A DNA stretch of 64,000 bases, taken from contig JAFDVO010000004.1 in assembly GCA_018268955.1 (NCBI GenBank), forward strand, positions 186,001 through 250,000. The letters are read 5' to 3'. Positions 27,401 to 36,372 of this stretch are shown here, one piece after another; the stretch's first letter is position 1, and each line of letters starts with the position of its first letter. Made by a program: the position numbers and the translations under genes. The notes under the pieces are model-generated. The model did no database searches, had not been told where the DNA came from, and saw only the letters and a program-made list of their open reading frames with translations. Source of the stretch: Acidobacteriota bacterium. Its GTDB lineage: Bacteria; Acidobacteriota; Vicinamibacteria; Vicinamibacterales; CAVVIG01.

Positions 27401-28187
27401 GGTCGAGGGGGACCCCGCGCGGCTCGCGCAGGTGTTTGCGAACCTCTTGAACAACGCCGCCAAGTACACCGACCCGCAGGGCACGATTCGCGTGTGGACC
27501 TCGCGAGCAGGCGACAGCGTGGAGGTTCATGTCGCGGACAACGGGCGAGGTATCTCGCCCGAGATGCTGCCCCGTGTCTTCGAGCTGTTCGCGCAGGAAC
27601 GGCAGGACCTCGAACGCTCAGGCGGCGGCCTCGGCATCGGCCTCGCCATCGTGCGGAGCCTCGTGCAGGCGCACGGCGGGTCGGTGCACGTCAGCAGCGG
27701 CGGCAAGGGACGGGGCTCGACCTTCACCGTGACGCTCCCGGCGGGTGTGGGTGCAGCCCTGTCGACGCCCACTGCCACCATCGGACCTGCCGCGCCGTCC
27801 AGCGGCTACCGGATTCTGGTCGTGGATGACAACGAGGACGCGGCCGTGCTGCTGGCCGACTCCCTGCGCGCGCTCGGGCACACGGTCGCCATCGCACACG
27901 ATGGCCCATCGGCGCTTCGGGTGGTCTCACGATTCAGTCCGGAGGTGGCCCTGCTGGATCTCGGCCTTCCGGTGATGGACGGATTCGAACTCGGCGAGCG
28001 GCTCCGCCACGACCCGCACCTGCGGGAGATGACGATGATTGCGGTGACCGGCTACGCGCAGGAGCCGGACCGGCGACGGACCGCCGCGACCGGCTTCGAC
28101 GCCCACGTGGCGAAGCCGATCGACGTGCACGAACTCGATCGGCTCATCCGCACACGCGTGAAGGCGCCGCGGCCCACCACGCTCTGA
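24435..28187 (+). CDS. hybrid histidine kinase with two kinase cores and two receivers
   Basis: A 1,250-residue protein starting with GTG at 24435 after GGCAGGGAGGT. The order is a PAS-like sensor (residues about 40-170), a GAF domain (about 190-330), HisKA with SNVSHEFRTPL, HATPase (NLLSNAFKFTF, DTGVGIAPD), a receiver (LVADDNADMRDY ... VADVMMPGLDG ... VKPFSAREL), a PAS domain (FEHAPVGVAIL), a second HisKA (AMLGHELRNPLAP), a second HATPase and a final receiver (LVVDDNEDAAVLL ... LLDLGLPVMDG). It has no transmembrane segment, so it is cytoplasmic. Multistep phosphorelay is expected. It faces another kinase gene, with stops three bases apart. Confidence 0.9.
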   Translation: MVGPEDTTDGVLRGGGEMGALMRSIDWSRTAVGAVSTWPQSLRTALSILLETGFPMYIAWGSDFTQFYNDGYRPILGSTKHPAAMGASTRQTFAEIWDIIGPMFAGVMHGTPTTVVDFLLPLDRHGFVEECYFIFSYSPIRQEDGTVGGVLVTVTETTPRVLGERRLKTTQELAGRTRQATTIEDACAISGDVLGQNAADLPFGLIYLVDRDASSARLTCAVGATADSVRAPRVASLSEPTTSDAWPIADAVHTGRAVLVDPIPLALDAESDAPAATRALVLPIAPHGEGAPIGVLVAGLSTKLLLDSAYQDFLAMVAAQIGTAVVSARALEEAEARAQALADLDRAKTAFFSNVSHEFRTPLTLLLGPAEEAVSTPGGVLQGEDLETVYRNAQRLLKLVNTLLDFSRIEAGRVRAVFEPTDLSALTADLASAFRSATERAGLDLVVECPPLPEPVYVDHDMWEKVVLNLLSNAFKFTFTGTIRVSVAWRGSTVALSVQDTGVGIAPDALPHIFDRFHRIERGRARTHEGSGIGLALVRELVAMHGGHVDVSSVVNEGTTFTVTVPTGFAHLPADRIGPGRPSGDLPPRVTPYVQEALRWLPTHGPLPVPTVQVPSLVELPSARVLVADDNADMRDYITRLLADRWTVDAVTDGASALIAARTNRPDVIVADVMMPGLDGFQLIHALRADDQTRSIPVILVSARAGEEARVEGLDAGADDYLVKPFSARELLARVQGQVVRAKVRSVEEAHGRRLASIFEHAPVGVAILRGPEHVFDYVNQSYLSMIGGRFVIGKPIRDALPELDGQGFYELLDGVFSSGQPHVGHSVRILLDRGGAEPDEAFFDFVYQPLTRDGRVEGIAALCYEVTALARARRDAEAANRAKDEFLAMLGHELRNPLAPILTALQLMELRGVAGADRERRIIERQVRHVVGLVDDLLDVSRITRGKVQLRTRPLSIADVVAKAIEMASPAIEERRHALHVDVDPRLEVEGDPARLAQVFANLLNNAAKYTDPQGTIRVWTSRAGDSVEVHVADNGRGISPEMLPRVFELFAQERQDLERSGGGLGIGLAIVRSLVQAHGGSVHVSSGGKGRGSTFTVTLPAGVGAALSTPTATIGPAAPSSGYRILVVDDNEDAAVLLADSLRALGHTVAIAHDGPSALRVVSRFSPEVALLDLGLPVMDGFELGERLRHDPHLREMTMIAVTGYAQEPDRRRTAATGFDAHVAKPIDVHELDRLIRTRVKAPRPTTL

Positions 28188-28190
28188 CGG

Positions 28191-30236
28191 CTACCCCTCG
28201 GCGGTGGCGAGAGGCTCCCCTTTCTGGCGCATCTCGAGCACCTGCGCCATGGTGGACAGCAGGTGTGACGCGTCGACCGGCTTCGCGCAGAACGCGTCGA
28301 ACCCCGCCGCACGCGTGCGCCGCTCGTCCTCGGACCGTGCAAAGGCCGTCACCGCGATAGCGGGGATGCGGTCGCCCCGGTCCCTGAGCCGCGCAATCAG
28401 GTCGTAGCCGTCAGACTCTGGCATGGCGATGTCGGCAATCAGCAGGTCGGCTGGCGAGGCGCTCAATTGCGCGAGCACCTCGGCGGAGGAACCGCAGCGC
28501 ACCACGCGCGCTCCCTGCCGTTCGATCAGCGCCGCGAGCATCTCGCACGAATCGGCCTGATCGTCGACGACCACGACGTGCCGTCCATCGAAGCGCACCT
28601 CATCGAGCGTGCCCGGGGCAGAGGCTCCAGGCTCGGCCGCCGTGAGCACCGCGCCCGGCAAGGTGACCGCGATGGTCGTCCCGCGGCCCGGGCCCTCGCT
28701 CGCCGCGGCGATCGAGCCGCCGTGCTGCTCCACGAGATAGCGAGCGATCGCGAGGCCGAGGCCGAGCCCGCCGTGCCGGCGTGTCGTGCGGCTGTCGGCC
28801 TGTCGGAACCGGTCGAAGACATATGGGAGGAATGCGGCGTCGATGCCTGCCCCTGTATCCGCCACCTCGATGCGGAGGCCGTCGGCACAGGAGGCACACG
28901 ACACGCGGACCTCGCCGCCGTCGGGCGTGAACTTGACGGCATTCGAGAGGACGTTCCCGAGCACCTGCTGCAGACGCCTGGCGTCCGCTTCGATCGGCGG
29001 CAGGCCGTCGGCCACCGCCTTCACGAGCGTGATGCCTTTGGCCTGCGCGGATGGCGCAATGGCGGTGACCGCGGCGTCGATCAGCGGCCCGGGCGCGAGC
29101 GGGGTCCGCTCGAGATGCAGCTTGCCGGTGATGATGCGCGAGACGTCGAGGATCTCCTCGATCAGCTGCGCCTGCAGGCGCGCGTTCCGGCCGATCACCT
29201 CGATCGCCTGACGCACGCGATCCGCGCCGGCCGTGCCGCTCTGGAGGATCTGTACCCACCCGAGGATGGCGTTGAGTGGCGTCCGGAGTTCATGCGACAG
29301 CGTGGCCAGGAACTCGTCCTTGAGTCGACTCGCCTCCTCGGCAGCGGCGAGCCTGGCCAGTTCCGCCTCCTTGCGCCGCGTGACGATCATGCACACGCCA
29401 GACATCCGGACCGGTCGCCCGTGCTCGTACTCGACCCGTCCCTTCCCTTCGCACCAGCGGACCGTGCCGTCGGGGGCGACGATGCGGTATTCGACATCGT
29501 GCGGGAGCCCTTCATGCAGCGCGCGCTGAGCAGACGCGAGCACGCGCTCGCGATCGTGCGGGTGGATCTCCCGTTCGTAGCTCGCGAACGTGCCGTCAAA
29601 GGTGCCGTCCGGCAGGCCATGAATGCGCGCGAGGTTGTCCGACCAGACCACCTCATTGGTCTCGAGGTTCCAGTCCCACGTGCCCATGGATGCCGCGTCG
29701 AGCGCGAAGCGGAGACGCTCCTCGTTCCTGCGCGCCTTCAATTCGGTCCGCGTGCGTTCGACCGCGAAGGCGACCTGGGCGGCAATGGCCTGGGCGAGAT
29801 CGAGTTCCCACTCGGGAACCGCGTGCGGCTGCGCGAAATACAGCATGAACTTGCCGATCACGCGGGCACGGATCGTGAGCGGCACGAACACAAGGGCCGC
29901 GATGCCTTCGGCCTGGAGCACGGGGCGCAGCGCCACGAGCGAACGATCGGCGGCGACGTCTTCGACGACGATCGGTCCGGCGTCGGTGGAGCCGGGCTTC
30001 CACGGGGAATGCCCTTCGACCGCAGCCTTGTACGCCGCTGACAGGCCGCGGCTCGCCTTGAACCGCATCACCCCGTCGTCGTCGAACAGCAGGATGGATG
30101 AACGCTCGACCCCAAGCGCGTCGTGCAACGCGTCGAGGGCGACCGGATAGAGATCCTCGACGGTCGCGGAGTGTGCGATGGCACGGGCAAGCCGGAGGAA
30201 CACGGACACGTGACGGTTCGCAACGCCTTCGTTCAC
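28191..30236 (-). CDS. GAF-PAS hybrid histidine kinase
   Basis: A 681-residue soluble kinase: GAF (residues about 10-165), PAS with PAC (ASMGTWDWNLETNEVVW, residues about 180-305), HisKA (FLATLSHELRTPLNAILGW), HATPase (NVLSNAVKFTPDGGE, DTGAGIDAAF, GGLGLGLAIARYL) and a C-terminal receiver (VVVVDDQADSCEML, LIADIAMPESDGYDL, CAKPVDASHL). No DNA-binding output gene is adjacent. Convergent with the 24435 gene and possibly evolutionarily related, but with a simpler layout. Confidence 0.9.
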   Translation of the reverse strand: MNEGVANRHVSVFLRLARAIAHSATVEDLYPVALDALHDALGVERSSILLFDDDGVMRFKASRGLSAAYKAAVEGHSPWKPGSTDAGPIVVEDVAADRSLVALRPVLQAEGIAALVFVPLTIRARVIGKFMLYFAQPHAVPEWELDLAQAIAAQVAFAVERTRTELKARRNEERLRFALDAASMGTWDWNLETNEVVWSDNLARIHGLPDGTFDGTFASYEREIHPHDRERVLASAQRALHEGLPHDVEYRIVAPDGTVRWCEGKGRVEYEHGRPVRMSGVCMIVTRRKEAELARLAAAEEASRLKDEFLATLSHELRTPLNAILGWVQILQSGTAGADRVRQAIEVIGRNARLQAQLIEEILDVSRIITGKLHLERTPLAPGPLIDAAVTAIAPSAQAKGITLVKAVADGLPPIEADARRLQQVLGNVLSNAVKFTPDGGEVRVSCASCADGLRIEVADTGAGIDAAFLPYVFDRFRQADSRTTRRHGGLGLGLAIARYLVEQHGGSIAAASEGPGRGTTIAVTLPGAVLTAAEPGASAPGTLDEVRFDGRHVVVVDDQADSCEMLAALIERQGARVVRCGSSAEVLAQLSASPADLLIADIAMPESDGYDLIARLRDRGDRIPAIAVTAFARSEDERRTRAAGFDAFCAKPVDASHLLSTMAQVLEMRQKGEPLATAEG

Positions 30237-30390
30237 GATCGCGAATTGTAAGACGCTCGGCGACGGCTGAGTTTGCGCTGTTTTTCACCAGCCGTGAAGA
30301 GGACGAAGGCAGTGCCGATTACCGCCTCAGCCGTACCTTGGCGTCCGCGCACGGCGCGCGGTCCGGCACACGGCAGCGGACGACGACCCG

Positions 30391-31665
30391 GTGACACCAG
30401 ACACAGCCCTGCGGACAGCCGACGGCGAGGACACCGCCATGGATGACGCCGTGCACTTCGCGCGGCAGCCCATCCTCGACATTCGGGGCTCGGTTTTCGG
30501 GTTCGAGCTGCTCTATCGGGCAACGGCCGGCGCCGACACCTGCACCGAGCCTGATGACCAGGCCACCGCCAGGGTGCTCATCGACGCGCTCCTGTCCATC
30601 GGCTTCGACGCGCTCACCGACGGGCGCCCCGCCTTCATCAACTTCACCACGACCACCCTGCTCTCGGACGTGGCGATGCAGGTGCCGCCGTCACAGCTGG
30701 CGATCGAGATCATCGAGACCGTGCCGATCACGCAGGACGTGATCGACGCGTGCCGGCGCCTGCACGAACGCGGGTATGCACTCGGCCTCGATGACTTCGT
30801 TCCTGATTCCCCGGCCGAGGCCCTGCTCCCGTACGTCAGCTTCATCAAGATGGATGTGCTGCAGACGCCGACCGAGGCGTTGGCCGCGGTCGCCACCCGC
30901 ATGCGGCCGAAGGGCATCCGCCTGATCGCCGAGAAGGTCGAGACACGCGAGATGCAGCAGTCCGTGCACGCACTCGGCTACCAGTGGTTCCAGGGCTTCT
31001 ACTACTGCCGCCCGTCGGGGCTGAGCACGAAGGCGGTGTCGCCCCAGCAGCAGACCTACCTGCGACTCCTCGCCGCCCTCGCGCGGGAGGACCTCACCGT
31101 GGCGGAGCTCGAAGACCTCGTCAAGAGCGACGCCTCGCTGGCACTGCGCGTCCTTCGCGCGGTCAATTCCCCCGCGGTCGGACTCTGCCGCGAGATCACC
31201 TCGCTGCGCCAGGCACTGGTGCTCCTCGGCCGCGAACGCGTGCGGCAGTGGGCATCGGTCTGGACGCTGGCAGGGTTGAACTCCCCGACCGAGGCGCAGC
31301 TCCTGATGACGGCGCTCCTTCGCGCGCGCTGTTGCGAGGAGGTCGGCGGCCACGCCCATGGGCGCGTGAGTGCAGGTGAGTACTTCCTGCTGGGGCTGTG
31401 TTCGCTCCTCGATGCCGTGCTCCGCAGGCCGATGGCGGACGTGCTCGAAGGGGTGCCTCTCCCGGCCATCATCCGCGATGCCCTGCTCGGCACGCCGAAC
31501 CAGCCGCGGCTCGTGCTCGACACGGTGACGGCGTACGCCCGGGGCGACTGGTCCGGCGCCACGGCACTCGCACGACGGGCCGGCATCCCGTTCCAGACCC
31601 TCAGCCAGGCCTATGCCGACGCGCTGCGGTGGACGCGCGCGATGAGCGCAGTCGAGGAGACCTAG
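30391..31665 (+). CDS. EAL-HDOD (YuxH-like) signalling protein
   Basis: A 424-residue protein (GTG start at 30391; ATG at 30439 is an alternative). The N-terminal EAL-like domain has FARQPILDIRGSVFGFELLYR, read in two parts, then INFTT, LDDF, FIKMD, AEKVE and FQGFYYCRP. EAL reads ELL and the DDFGTGYS loop is DDFVPDSP, so phosphodiesterase activity is doubtful although several catalytic positions persist. The C-terminal HDOD domain (AELEDLVKSDASLALRVLR in two parts, SLRQALVLLGRERVRQW) follows. The PAS-GAF-GGDEF gene begins three bases after its stop. A paralogous pair lies at 49813-52634. Confidence 0.85.
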   Translation: MTPDTALRTADGEDTAMDDAVHFARQPILDIRGSVFGFELLYRATAGADTCTEPDDQATARVLIDALLSIGFDALTDGRPAFINFTTTTLLSDVAMQVPPSQLAIEIIETVPITQDVIDACRRLHERGYALGLDDFVPDSPAEALLPYVSFIKMDVLQTPTEALAAVATRMRPKGIRLIAEKVETREMQQSVHALGYQWFQGFYYCRPSGLSTKAVSPQQQTYLRLLAALAREDLTVAELEDLVKSDASLALRVLRAVNSPAVGLCREITSLRQALVLLGRERVRQWASVWTLAGLNSPTEAQLLMTALLRARCCEEVGGHAHGRVSAGEYFLLGLCSLLDAVLRRPMADVLEGVPLPAIIRDALLGTPNQPRLVLDTVTAYARGDWSGATALARRAGIPFQTLSQAYADALRWTRAMSAVEET

Positions 31666-31668
31666 CCG

Positions 31669-33129
31669 ATGATCGCGGAAACGCCGCTCACGCTGTCCCT
31701 TGCGGACGTGATGTCCGCCGGGAAGGACGGCCTCGCCCTCGTCGATCAGACCGGAGTCGTCCGCCAGGCCAATGCGCGGTTCGGCGAACTCGTTGGCGAA
31801 GCGGCTTCGCTGGTCGGCAGGACGGCCGAAGAGGTTTTGCCCGGCGTGCTGACATCAGCGCAGTGCCTGGAATGGTCCTACCCGCTGGCAAACGACGTCC
31901 CGTCGTTCCAACGCGCGCTCGTGCAGCGGACCGACGGCAGCGAGCGCGCCCTCCTGCTGTCGGTGATGCCCGTGTCGGTCGAGGCAGACCGACTGCTGCT
32001 CCTTCGAGTGATGGACGACTCGCAGCAGCACGCCGCGATGGTCGAGCTCTCGAAAACCCCGGGGCGGGCGGAAGCGGAGCTGGCCGACCGCCTGCAGTAC
32101 CAGGCGCTGACGGTCCTGCTCCAGCACCTTCGGTCGCGCCACGAGCTGCGGTTCGTGCTCGGCCTGCACCTCGAACGGCTCCTGCCGCATACGCGTGGCG
32201 CGCTGTTCCTCATCGACACCGAGACGTCCGGATTCGTCACGGCCGTGCGCTGGGGAGGAGCCCCCGACCTGGAGGACGCACCACTGCCTGCGTGCGTGGC
32301 GCAGCACCTCGACACGACAGCGCCACCGGCTGCCCTCCTCACGACGCGGATCCCGCCACCGACCCATTCGGAACAAGGGATCTGCGCCCCGATCATCGCG
32401 GACGGCGCCATCCTCGGCGTGCTGTTCGCCGAACGGGCCGGTCTGGGGGACGTTCGGTCAGGAGACACGGCGCTTTCCGAACAGGTGCGCCGACGGCTGT
32501 TCGACGTCGCCGACCGCCTCACGCTGCCGCTGACGGTCGTGCACCTGCGTGAGCGCCTCCAGCAGACCCGCCACGTCGACGCCTTGACCGGCCTCCCGGA
32601 CAGGACGCAGCTGGACCGCGTCCTCGCACACACGTTCCGCGACGCCGCGACGGAGGACGCAGGGGTGGCCCTCGCGGTCGTCGGCCTCGATCAGTTCTCG
32701 ATGCTCAATCGGAGCGCGGGATTCGACGCCGGCGATCATCTGCTGCGCAGCTTCGCGCGTTTCCTGCAAGGGCACCTGCAGCCGCGCGAGGCGCTCGTGC
32801 GCCTGGGTGGGGACGAGTTCGTGATCGTGTTCCCAGGCATGGACGCGGAGGGCGCACGTGCTCGCATCGAGGTCGTCCACGCGCGCTGGCTGTACGAAAC
32901 GGCGGTCGGCACCGGAGGACACACGTTCTCGACGGGAGTCGCGGATGCGACGACGCATGGTGCAGCGGCGCGCGATCTGCTGAGGGCCGCCGCGCGTGGC
33001 CTCGCGGACGCGAAGGCCGCAGGCGGTGCACGCACCGTCGTCGCCGGACCGCCGGTGCCGAGCGTCGTGCCGAAGACGAGCTACCTGAAGGAACTGGGCG
33101 TGGTCAGGGGGAGTGACAGCCACAGGTGA
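31669..33129 (+). CDS. PAS-GAF-GGDEF diguanylate cyclase
   Basis: A 486-residue protein. It has a PAS domain (GLALVDQTGVVRQANARFGE), a GAF region (residues about 145-290) and GGDEF with the intact active-site motif RLGGDEFVIVF. The inhibitory I-site R-x-x-D reads Q-P-R-E, so product inhibition is probably absent. The predicted reaction is 2 GTP to c-di-GMP. It is coupled to the EAL-HDOD gene three bases upstream, so synthesis and an EAL-like partner are produced together. An octamer repeat array follows the stop codon. Confidence 0.9.
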   Translation: MIAETPLTLSLADVMSAGKDGLALVDQTGVVRQANARFGELVGEAASLVGRTAEEVLPGVLTSAQCLEWSYPLANDVPSFQRALVQRTDGSERALLLSVMPVSVEADRLLLLRVMDDSQQHAAMVELSKTPGRAEAELADRLQYQALTVLLQHLRSRHELRFVLGLHLERLLPHTRGALFLIDTETSGFVTAVRWGGAPDLEDAPLPACVAQHLDTTAPPAALLTTRIPPPTHSEQGICAPIIADGAILGVLFAERAGLGDVRSGDTALSEQVRRRLFDVADRLTLPLTVVHLRERLQQTRHVDALTGLPDRTQLDRVLAHTFRDAATEDAGVALAVVGLDQFSMLNRSAGFDAGDHLLRSFARFLQGHLQPREALVRLGGDEFVIVFPGMDAEGARARIEVVHARWLYETAVGTGGHTFSTGVADATTHGAAARDLLRAAARGLADAKAAGGARTVVAGPPVPSVVPKTSYLKELGVVRGSDSHR

Positions 33130-33138
33130 TGCACACAT

Positions 33139-33202
33139 GAAATGCGGAAATGCAGAAATGCAAGAATGCAGGAATGCACGAATGCAGGAATGCAGGAACG
33201 CC
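33139..33202. repeat. octamer array (GGAATGCA type), 8 units
   Basis: Eight 8-bp units, variants of GAAATGCA and GGAATGCA, run from 33139 to 33202, starting ten bases after the diguanylate cyclase stop and ending before the convergent response-regulator gene. The last unit (GGAACGCC) is degraded. Confidence 0.85.
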
Positions 33203-33247
33203 TTGGCCGACCGTTCAGACCTACTCGAACAGACGGGATGCGCGGGG

Positions 33248-34633
33248 TCAGTTGTCGAGACCGAGTTCGCGGAGGCGCTTGAGGAACGTGGGGTACGAGA
33301 TGCCGAGCGTGCTGGCGGCCGTGGTGCGATGGCCGTCGCAGTACTCCAGGACGCGGGCCACGTAGGCGCGCTCGACCGCTTCGAGTGACGGCGGCGCCCC
33401 GCGTCCGTCGAGTCCGATGCTGAAGAGTGGTGCAGCGGCGGCAGCCGCTGCGGACCCGCTTCTCCCAGTGGGCAGGATGATGTCGTCGGGCCCAATCTCG
33501 CTGCCCTGCGCCAGGATGACCGCGCGCTCGATCACGTTGCGCAGTTCCCGCACGTTCCCCGGAAAACGATAGGCCATCAGCCGCTCGAGAGCCGCCGGGG
33601 CGATCGTCAGCGGCCGCTTCTTCACGCGCTCGGAGAAGAACGTCGCGAAGCCGCGGGCCAGACCCGGGATGTCCTCACGCCGCTCGACCAGTTCGGGAAT
33701 CTCGATTACGAACACGGCGAGCCGATGGTAGAGGTCCTCGCGCAGGCGGCCTGCGCGCACCATCGCTTCGGCGTCCTGGTTCGTCGCGGCGATGATGCGC
33801 AGCGACACGGCAATCTCCCGCTGGCCGCCGAGGCGACGGAAGCGCATCGAGTCCAGGAACTTCAGCAGCTTCGCCTGGACCCGCGTCGGCATCTCGGCGA
33901 CCTCGTCGAGAAAGAGCGTGCCGCCGTCAGCCAGTTCGATCAGGCCCCGCCGCGCCGTGCGGGCGTCCGTGAACGCGCCCTTCTCGTGCCCGAACAGTTC
34001 GCTTTCGACGAGTTCGTCCGGCAGCGCCGCGCAGTTCACGTCGATGAAGGGCGCATCGACCGCCGAGCGATGCGTGAACTCGTGCAGCATCTCCGCAGCG
34101 CGCTGCTTCCCCACGCCGGAGGCGCCTCGGAGGAACACCGGCGTGAAGCGGCTCCCCGCGACCTGCCGGAGACGGGCCACGACGGCTCGCATGGCTACGC
34201 TCTCGGGCTCGATCGTTGGGGCGCCCGAGGCCTGCGAGCGGGCGCGCACGAGCTGGTCGCGAAGGCCCCTCGCCTCGATCACCTTGCGGATCTTGACGAT
34301 CAGATCCGTGAGCTGAATCGGTTTGGTCAGGTAGTCCGCGGCTCCGGCCTTCAGCGCAGAGACGGCGCTCTGCACGTCTCCGTACGCGGTGACCATGATC
34401 ACCACGGTGTTCTCGGATACCTGCGGCGCAAGCGAGGCGAGGAAGTCGAGACCGTCCCCGTCCGGCAACCGCCGATCGAGGATCATCACGTCGGGCATCG
34501 ACAGGTCCGTGATGCGGCGCGCGTCCGACAGGCGGGCCGCACTGGTCACGTGAAAGCCCTCGGCCGTCAGCGCCTCCTCGGCCAGCAGGCGGAAGGTCGC
34601 CTCGTCGTCGACGACGAGCACGCTGGCGCTCAT
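33248..34633 (-). CDS. NtrC-family response regulator with GAFTDA motif
   Basis: A 461-residue protein from the ATG at 34633. The receiver has DD at 9-10 and the phosphorylation site D53 (MILDRRLP). The AAA+ domain follows with Walker A GASGVGKQ, Walker B GGTLFLDEV and a Fis-type helix-turn-helix at the C-terminus (RTTAASTLGISYPTFLKRL). The sigma-54 contact loop reads GAFTDA where nearly all activators have GAFTGA, so sigma-54 engagement may be altered. It overlaps the kinase gene upstream by four bases and is the last gene of the efflux operon, so it probably controls that operon. Confidence 0.9.
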   Translation of the reverse strand: MSASVLVVDDEATFRLLAEEALTAEGFHVTSAARLSDARRITDLSMPDVMILDRRLPDGDGLDFLASLAPQVSENTVVIMVTAYGDVQSAVSALKAGAADYLTKPIQLTDLIVKIRKVIEARGLRDQLVRARSQASGAPTIEPESVAMRAVVARLRQVAGSRFTPVFLRGASGVGKQRAAEMLHEFTHRSAVDAPFIDVNCAALPDELVESELFGHEKGAFTDARTARRGLIELADGGTLFLDEVAEMPTRVQAKLLKFLDSMRFRRLGGQREIAVSLRIIAATNQDAEAMVRAGRLREDLYHRLAVFVIEIPELVERREDIPGLARGFATFFSERVKKRPLTIAPAALERLMAYRFPGNVRELRNVIERAVILAQGSEIGPDDIILPTGRSGSAAAAAAAPLFSIGLDGRGAPPSLEAVERAYVARVLEYCDGHRTTAASTLGISYPTFLKRLRELGLDN

Positions 34634-36372
34634 GCGGAGGCTCCCGGCAGTGAGAGTTCGAAGCAGGCGCCCGGGCCACGATCGACGAGGCGCAGGTCCC
34701 CCCCGTGGGCGCGCGCGATGCGGCGCGACAGCGCGAGGCCGATCCCCACGCCGTTGTTGCGGCCGGTGACGAACGGCTCGAAGAGCCGCGGGCGGACGAC
34801 ATCCGCCACACCAGGGCCGTTGTCGGAGACGCGTACGACGCACGCATCCCCATCCCGGAGTGTCTCCACCACGACCACCGGGTGGTCGTCCGGTCCACCG
34901 GCGAAGTCCAGCGCGTTGCCGACCAGGTTCGTGAGCACCACGTGCACCAGCGTCGGATCGGCCTTCACTGGCAGGCGTTCGCCGGACAGGCGCACGTCGA
35001 GCTGCACGCTGCGGTCGACGGCCCTTGGCGCGAGCGCCTCGGCGACCCGCCCGGTGAAGACGCTCAGGTCGATCGGGGTGAGCTGCGGCGTCACGCCGCG
35101 AGAAAAGGTCAGCAGCTCCGTCGTGAAGTCCGAGAGCCGGTGCATCTCCCCGCGCAGACTCTTGAGGATCTCCGCGCGGCGGCCTGATCGATCGGTCCCG
35201 TCTGCGTTAAGGACCACATCCAGCCCAAGCCGAAGGCTGTTGAGCGAGTTCCGCACCTCATGGGCGATCAGCGACGCCGCCTCCCCGAGGGAGCGCATGC
35301 GCTCGGCGCGGATGGCCTCATCCTCGGAGGCGCGGAACCGGCGAAGCGACCCGCGCAGCAGCACGCTGAAGCCGATCAGCGGCACCGCCGAAAGGGCGAG
35401 CCCCAGCGAAAGACGCAGGATGAGGCGTCGGTACACCGGTCCGAGCAGCGCGTCGGATCGCACGGACGAGAGCAGCACGAAGTCGGTCCGCTGCACGGGA
35501 GCCCCGGCCACCACGAGTCGCGCCTCCGTTGACGTCGTCACCAGGAACGGTCTGCCGGTGCCTGCGTTCGCGCGCGTCACCGCCAGCAGGTCCTGATCCT
35601 GCTGGCTGACGCTCGGATAGAGGACGCGGCCAGTGCGATCGGCGAGCGCGATCTCCACCGTGCGACGGCCGTATCGCGTGTCCAATGCACGCGCGGCTGC
35701 GAGGTCGATGACGCCGACGAGGACGCCGGTGAACTGCGTGCTCCGGTGCAGGGGTGTCGCGATGAGCAGGATGCCCGTGTTCGTTTCACTGGGCAGCAGC
35801 TGCGCGGTCCTCGCCGAGCGCAGCGCATCGAACGCCTGCGGCGCAATGGGCACGCCGTGGGGGAAGAGGTCGCGTGGCGTGGACCACAGCAGCGCGCCGT
35901 CGGGGTCGACGAGCGCGAATCCGCGATTGAAGATGGCGCGGGTGCCGCCGAAGCTGTCGAGCAACGCGCGCTCGGGGCCGAACTCCTGGTCGAAGAGGTC
36001 GATTTCGGGGCGGGCGCCAATCCGCTGGACTTCGCCCGAGAGCAGGTTCAGGTACTGCGCGATGTACTCCGCGCGCAGTTCCGTCTCGCTCGACAGGGCG
36101 GTGCGAGCCGCATTGCTCTGGAACTGGAGGTCCGAGACGAGGGCCACCGTCAGTGCGCCGAGTGCCACCACCGAGACGGCCAGGTAGATCCGCAGGACGT
36201 TCTTGGCAAACCGCGCGTGGATATCGCGCAGTTCGTACTGGTTCTCCTGGCGTCCGTCCTGGCGCACGCGGCTCCCGGCCTCCAGCGGGAGCACGGCCGC
36301 ACGGCCTTCGCGCTCGCCCCGCCCCAACGAGGATACCAGCAGCCGCGTTCCGGACTGCAGGCCCGTGCTCAC
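34630..36372 (-). CDS. membrane sensor histidine kinase of the efflux operon
   Basis: A 580-residue kinase with a GTG start overlapping the RND pump stop. TM1 is at about residues 58-82 (IYLAVSVVALGALTVALV), followed by an extracytoplasmic Cache-like domain of about 240 residues and TM2 (LSLGLALSAVPLIGFSVLL). HisKA has ASLIAHEVRNSLNSL and HATPase has NLVGNALDFAGG, DNGPGVADVV and GVGIGLALSRRIA. It lacks a receiver, as expected for a classical kinase whose partner is the adjacent regulator. The ligand is inferred to be a metal or other pump substrate sensed in the periplasm. Confidence 0.85.
   Translation of the reverse strand: MSTGLQSGTRLLVSSLGRGEREGRAAVLPLEAGSRVRQDGRQENQYELRDIHARFAKNVLRIYLAVSVVALGALTVALVSDLQFQSNAARTALSSETELRAEYIAQYLNLLSGEVQRIGARPEIDLFDQEFGPERALLDSFGGTRAIFNRGFALVDPDGALLWSTPRDLFPHGVPIAPQAFDALRSARTAQLLPSETNTGILLIATPLHRSTQFTGVLVGVIDLAAARALDTRYGRRTVEIALADRTGRVLYPSVSQQDQDLLAVTRANAGTGRPFLVTTSTEARLVVAGAPVQRTDFVLLSSVRSDALLGPVYRRLILRLSLGLALSAVPLIGFSVLLRGSLRRFRASEDEAIRAERMRSLGEAASLIAHEVRNSLNSLRLGLDVVLNADGTDRSGRRAEILKSLRGEMHRLSDFTTELLTFSRGVTPQLTPIDLSVFTGRVAEALAPRAVDRSVQLDVRLSGERLPVKADPTLVHVVLTNLVGNALDFAGGPDDHPVVVVETLRDGDACVVRVSDNGPGVADVVRPRLFEPFVTGRNNGVGIGLALSRRIARAHGGDLRLVDRGPGACFELSLPGASA

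Noticed and set aside
25077..27530. An 817-codon open frame on the minus strand
   Set aside because: It is antisense to the hybrid kinase at 24435-28187, whose kinase and receiver motifs are intact. The translation shows no domain.
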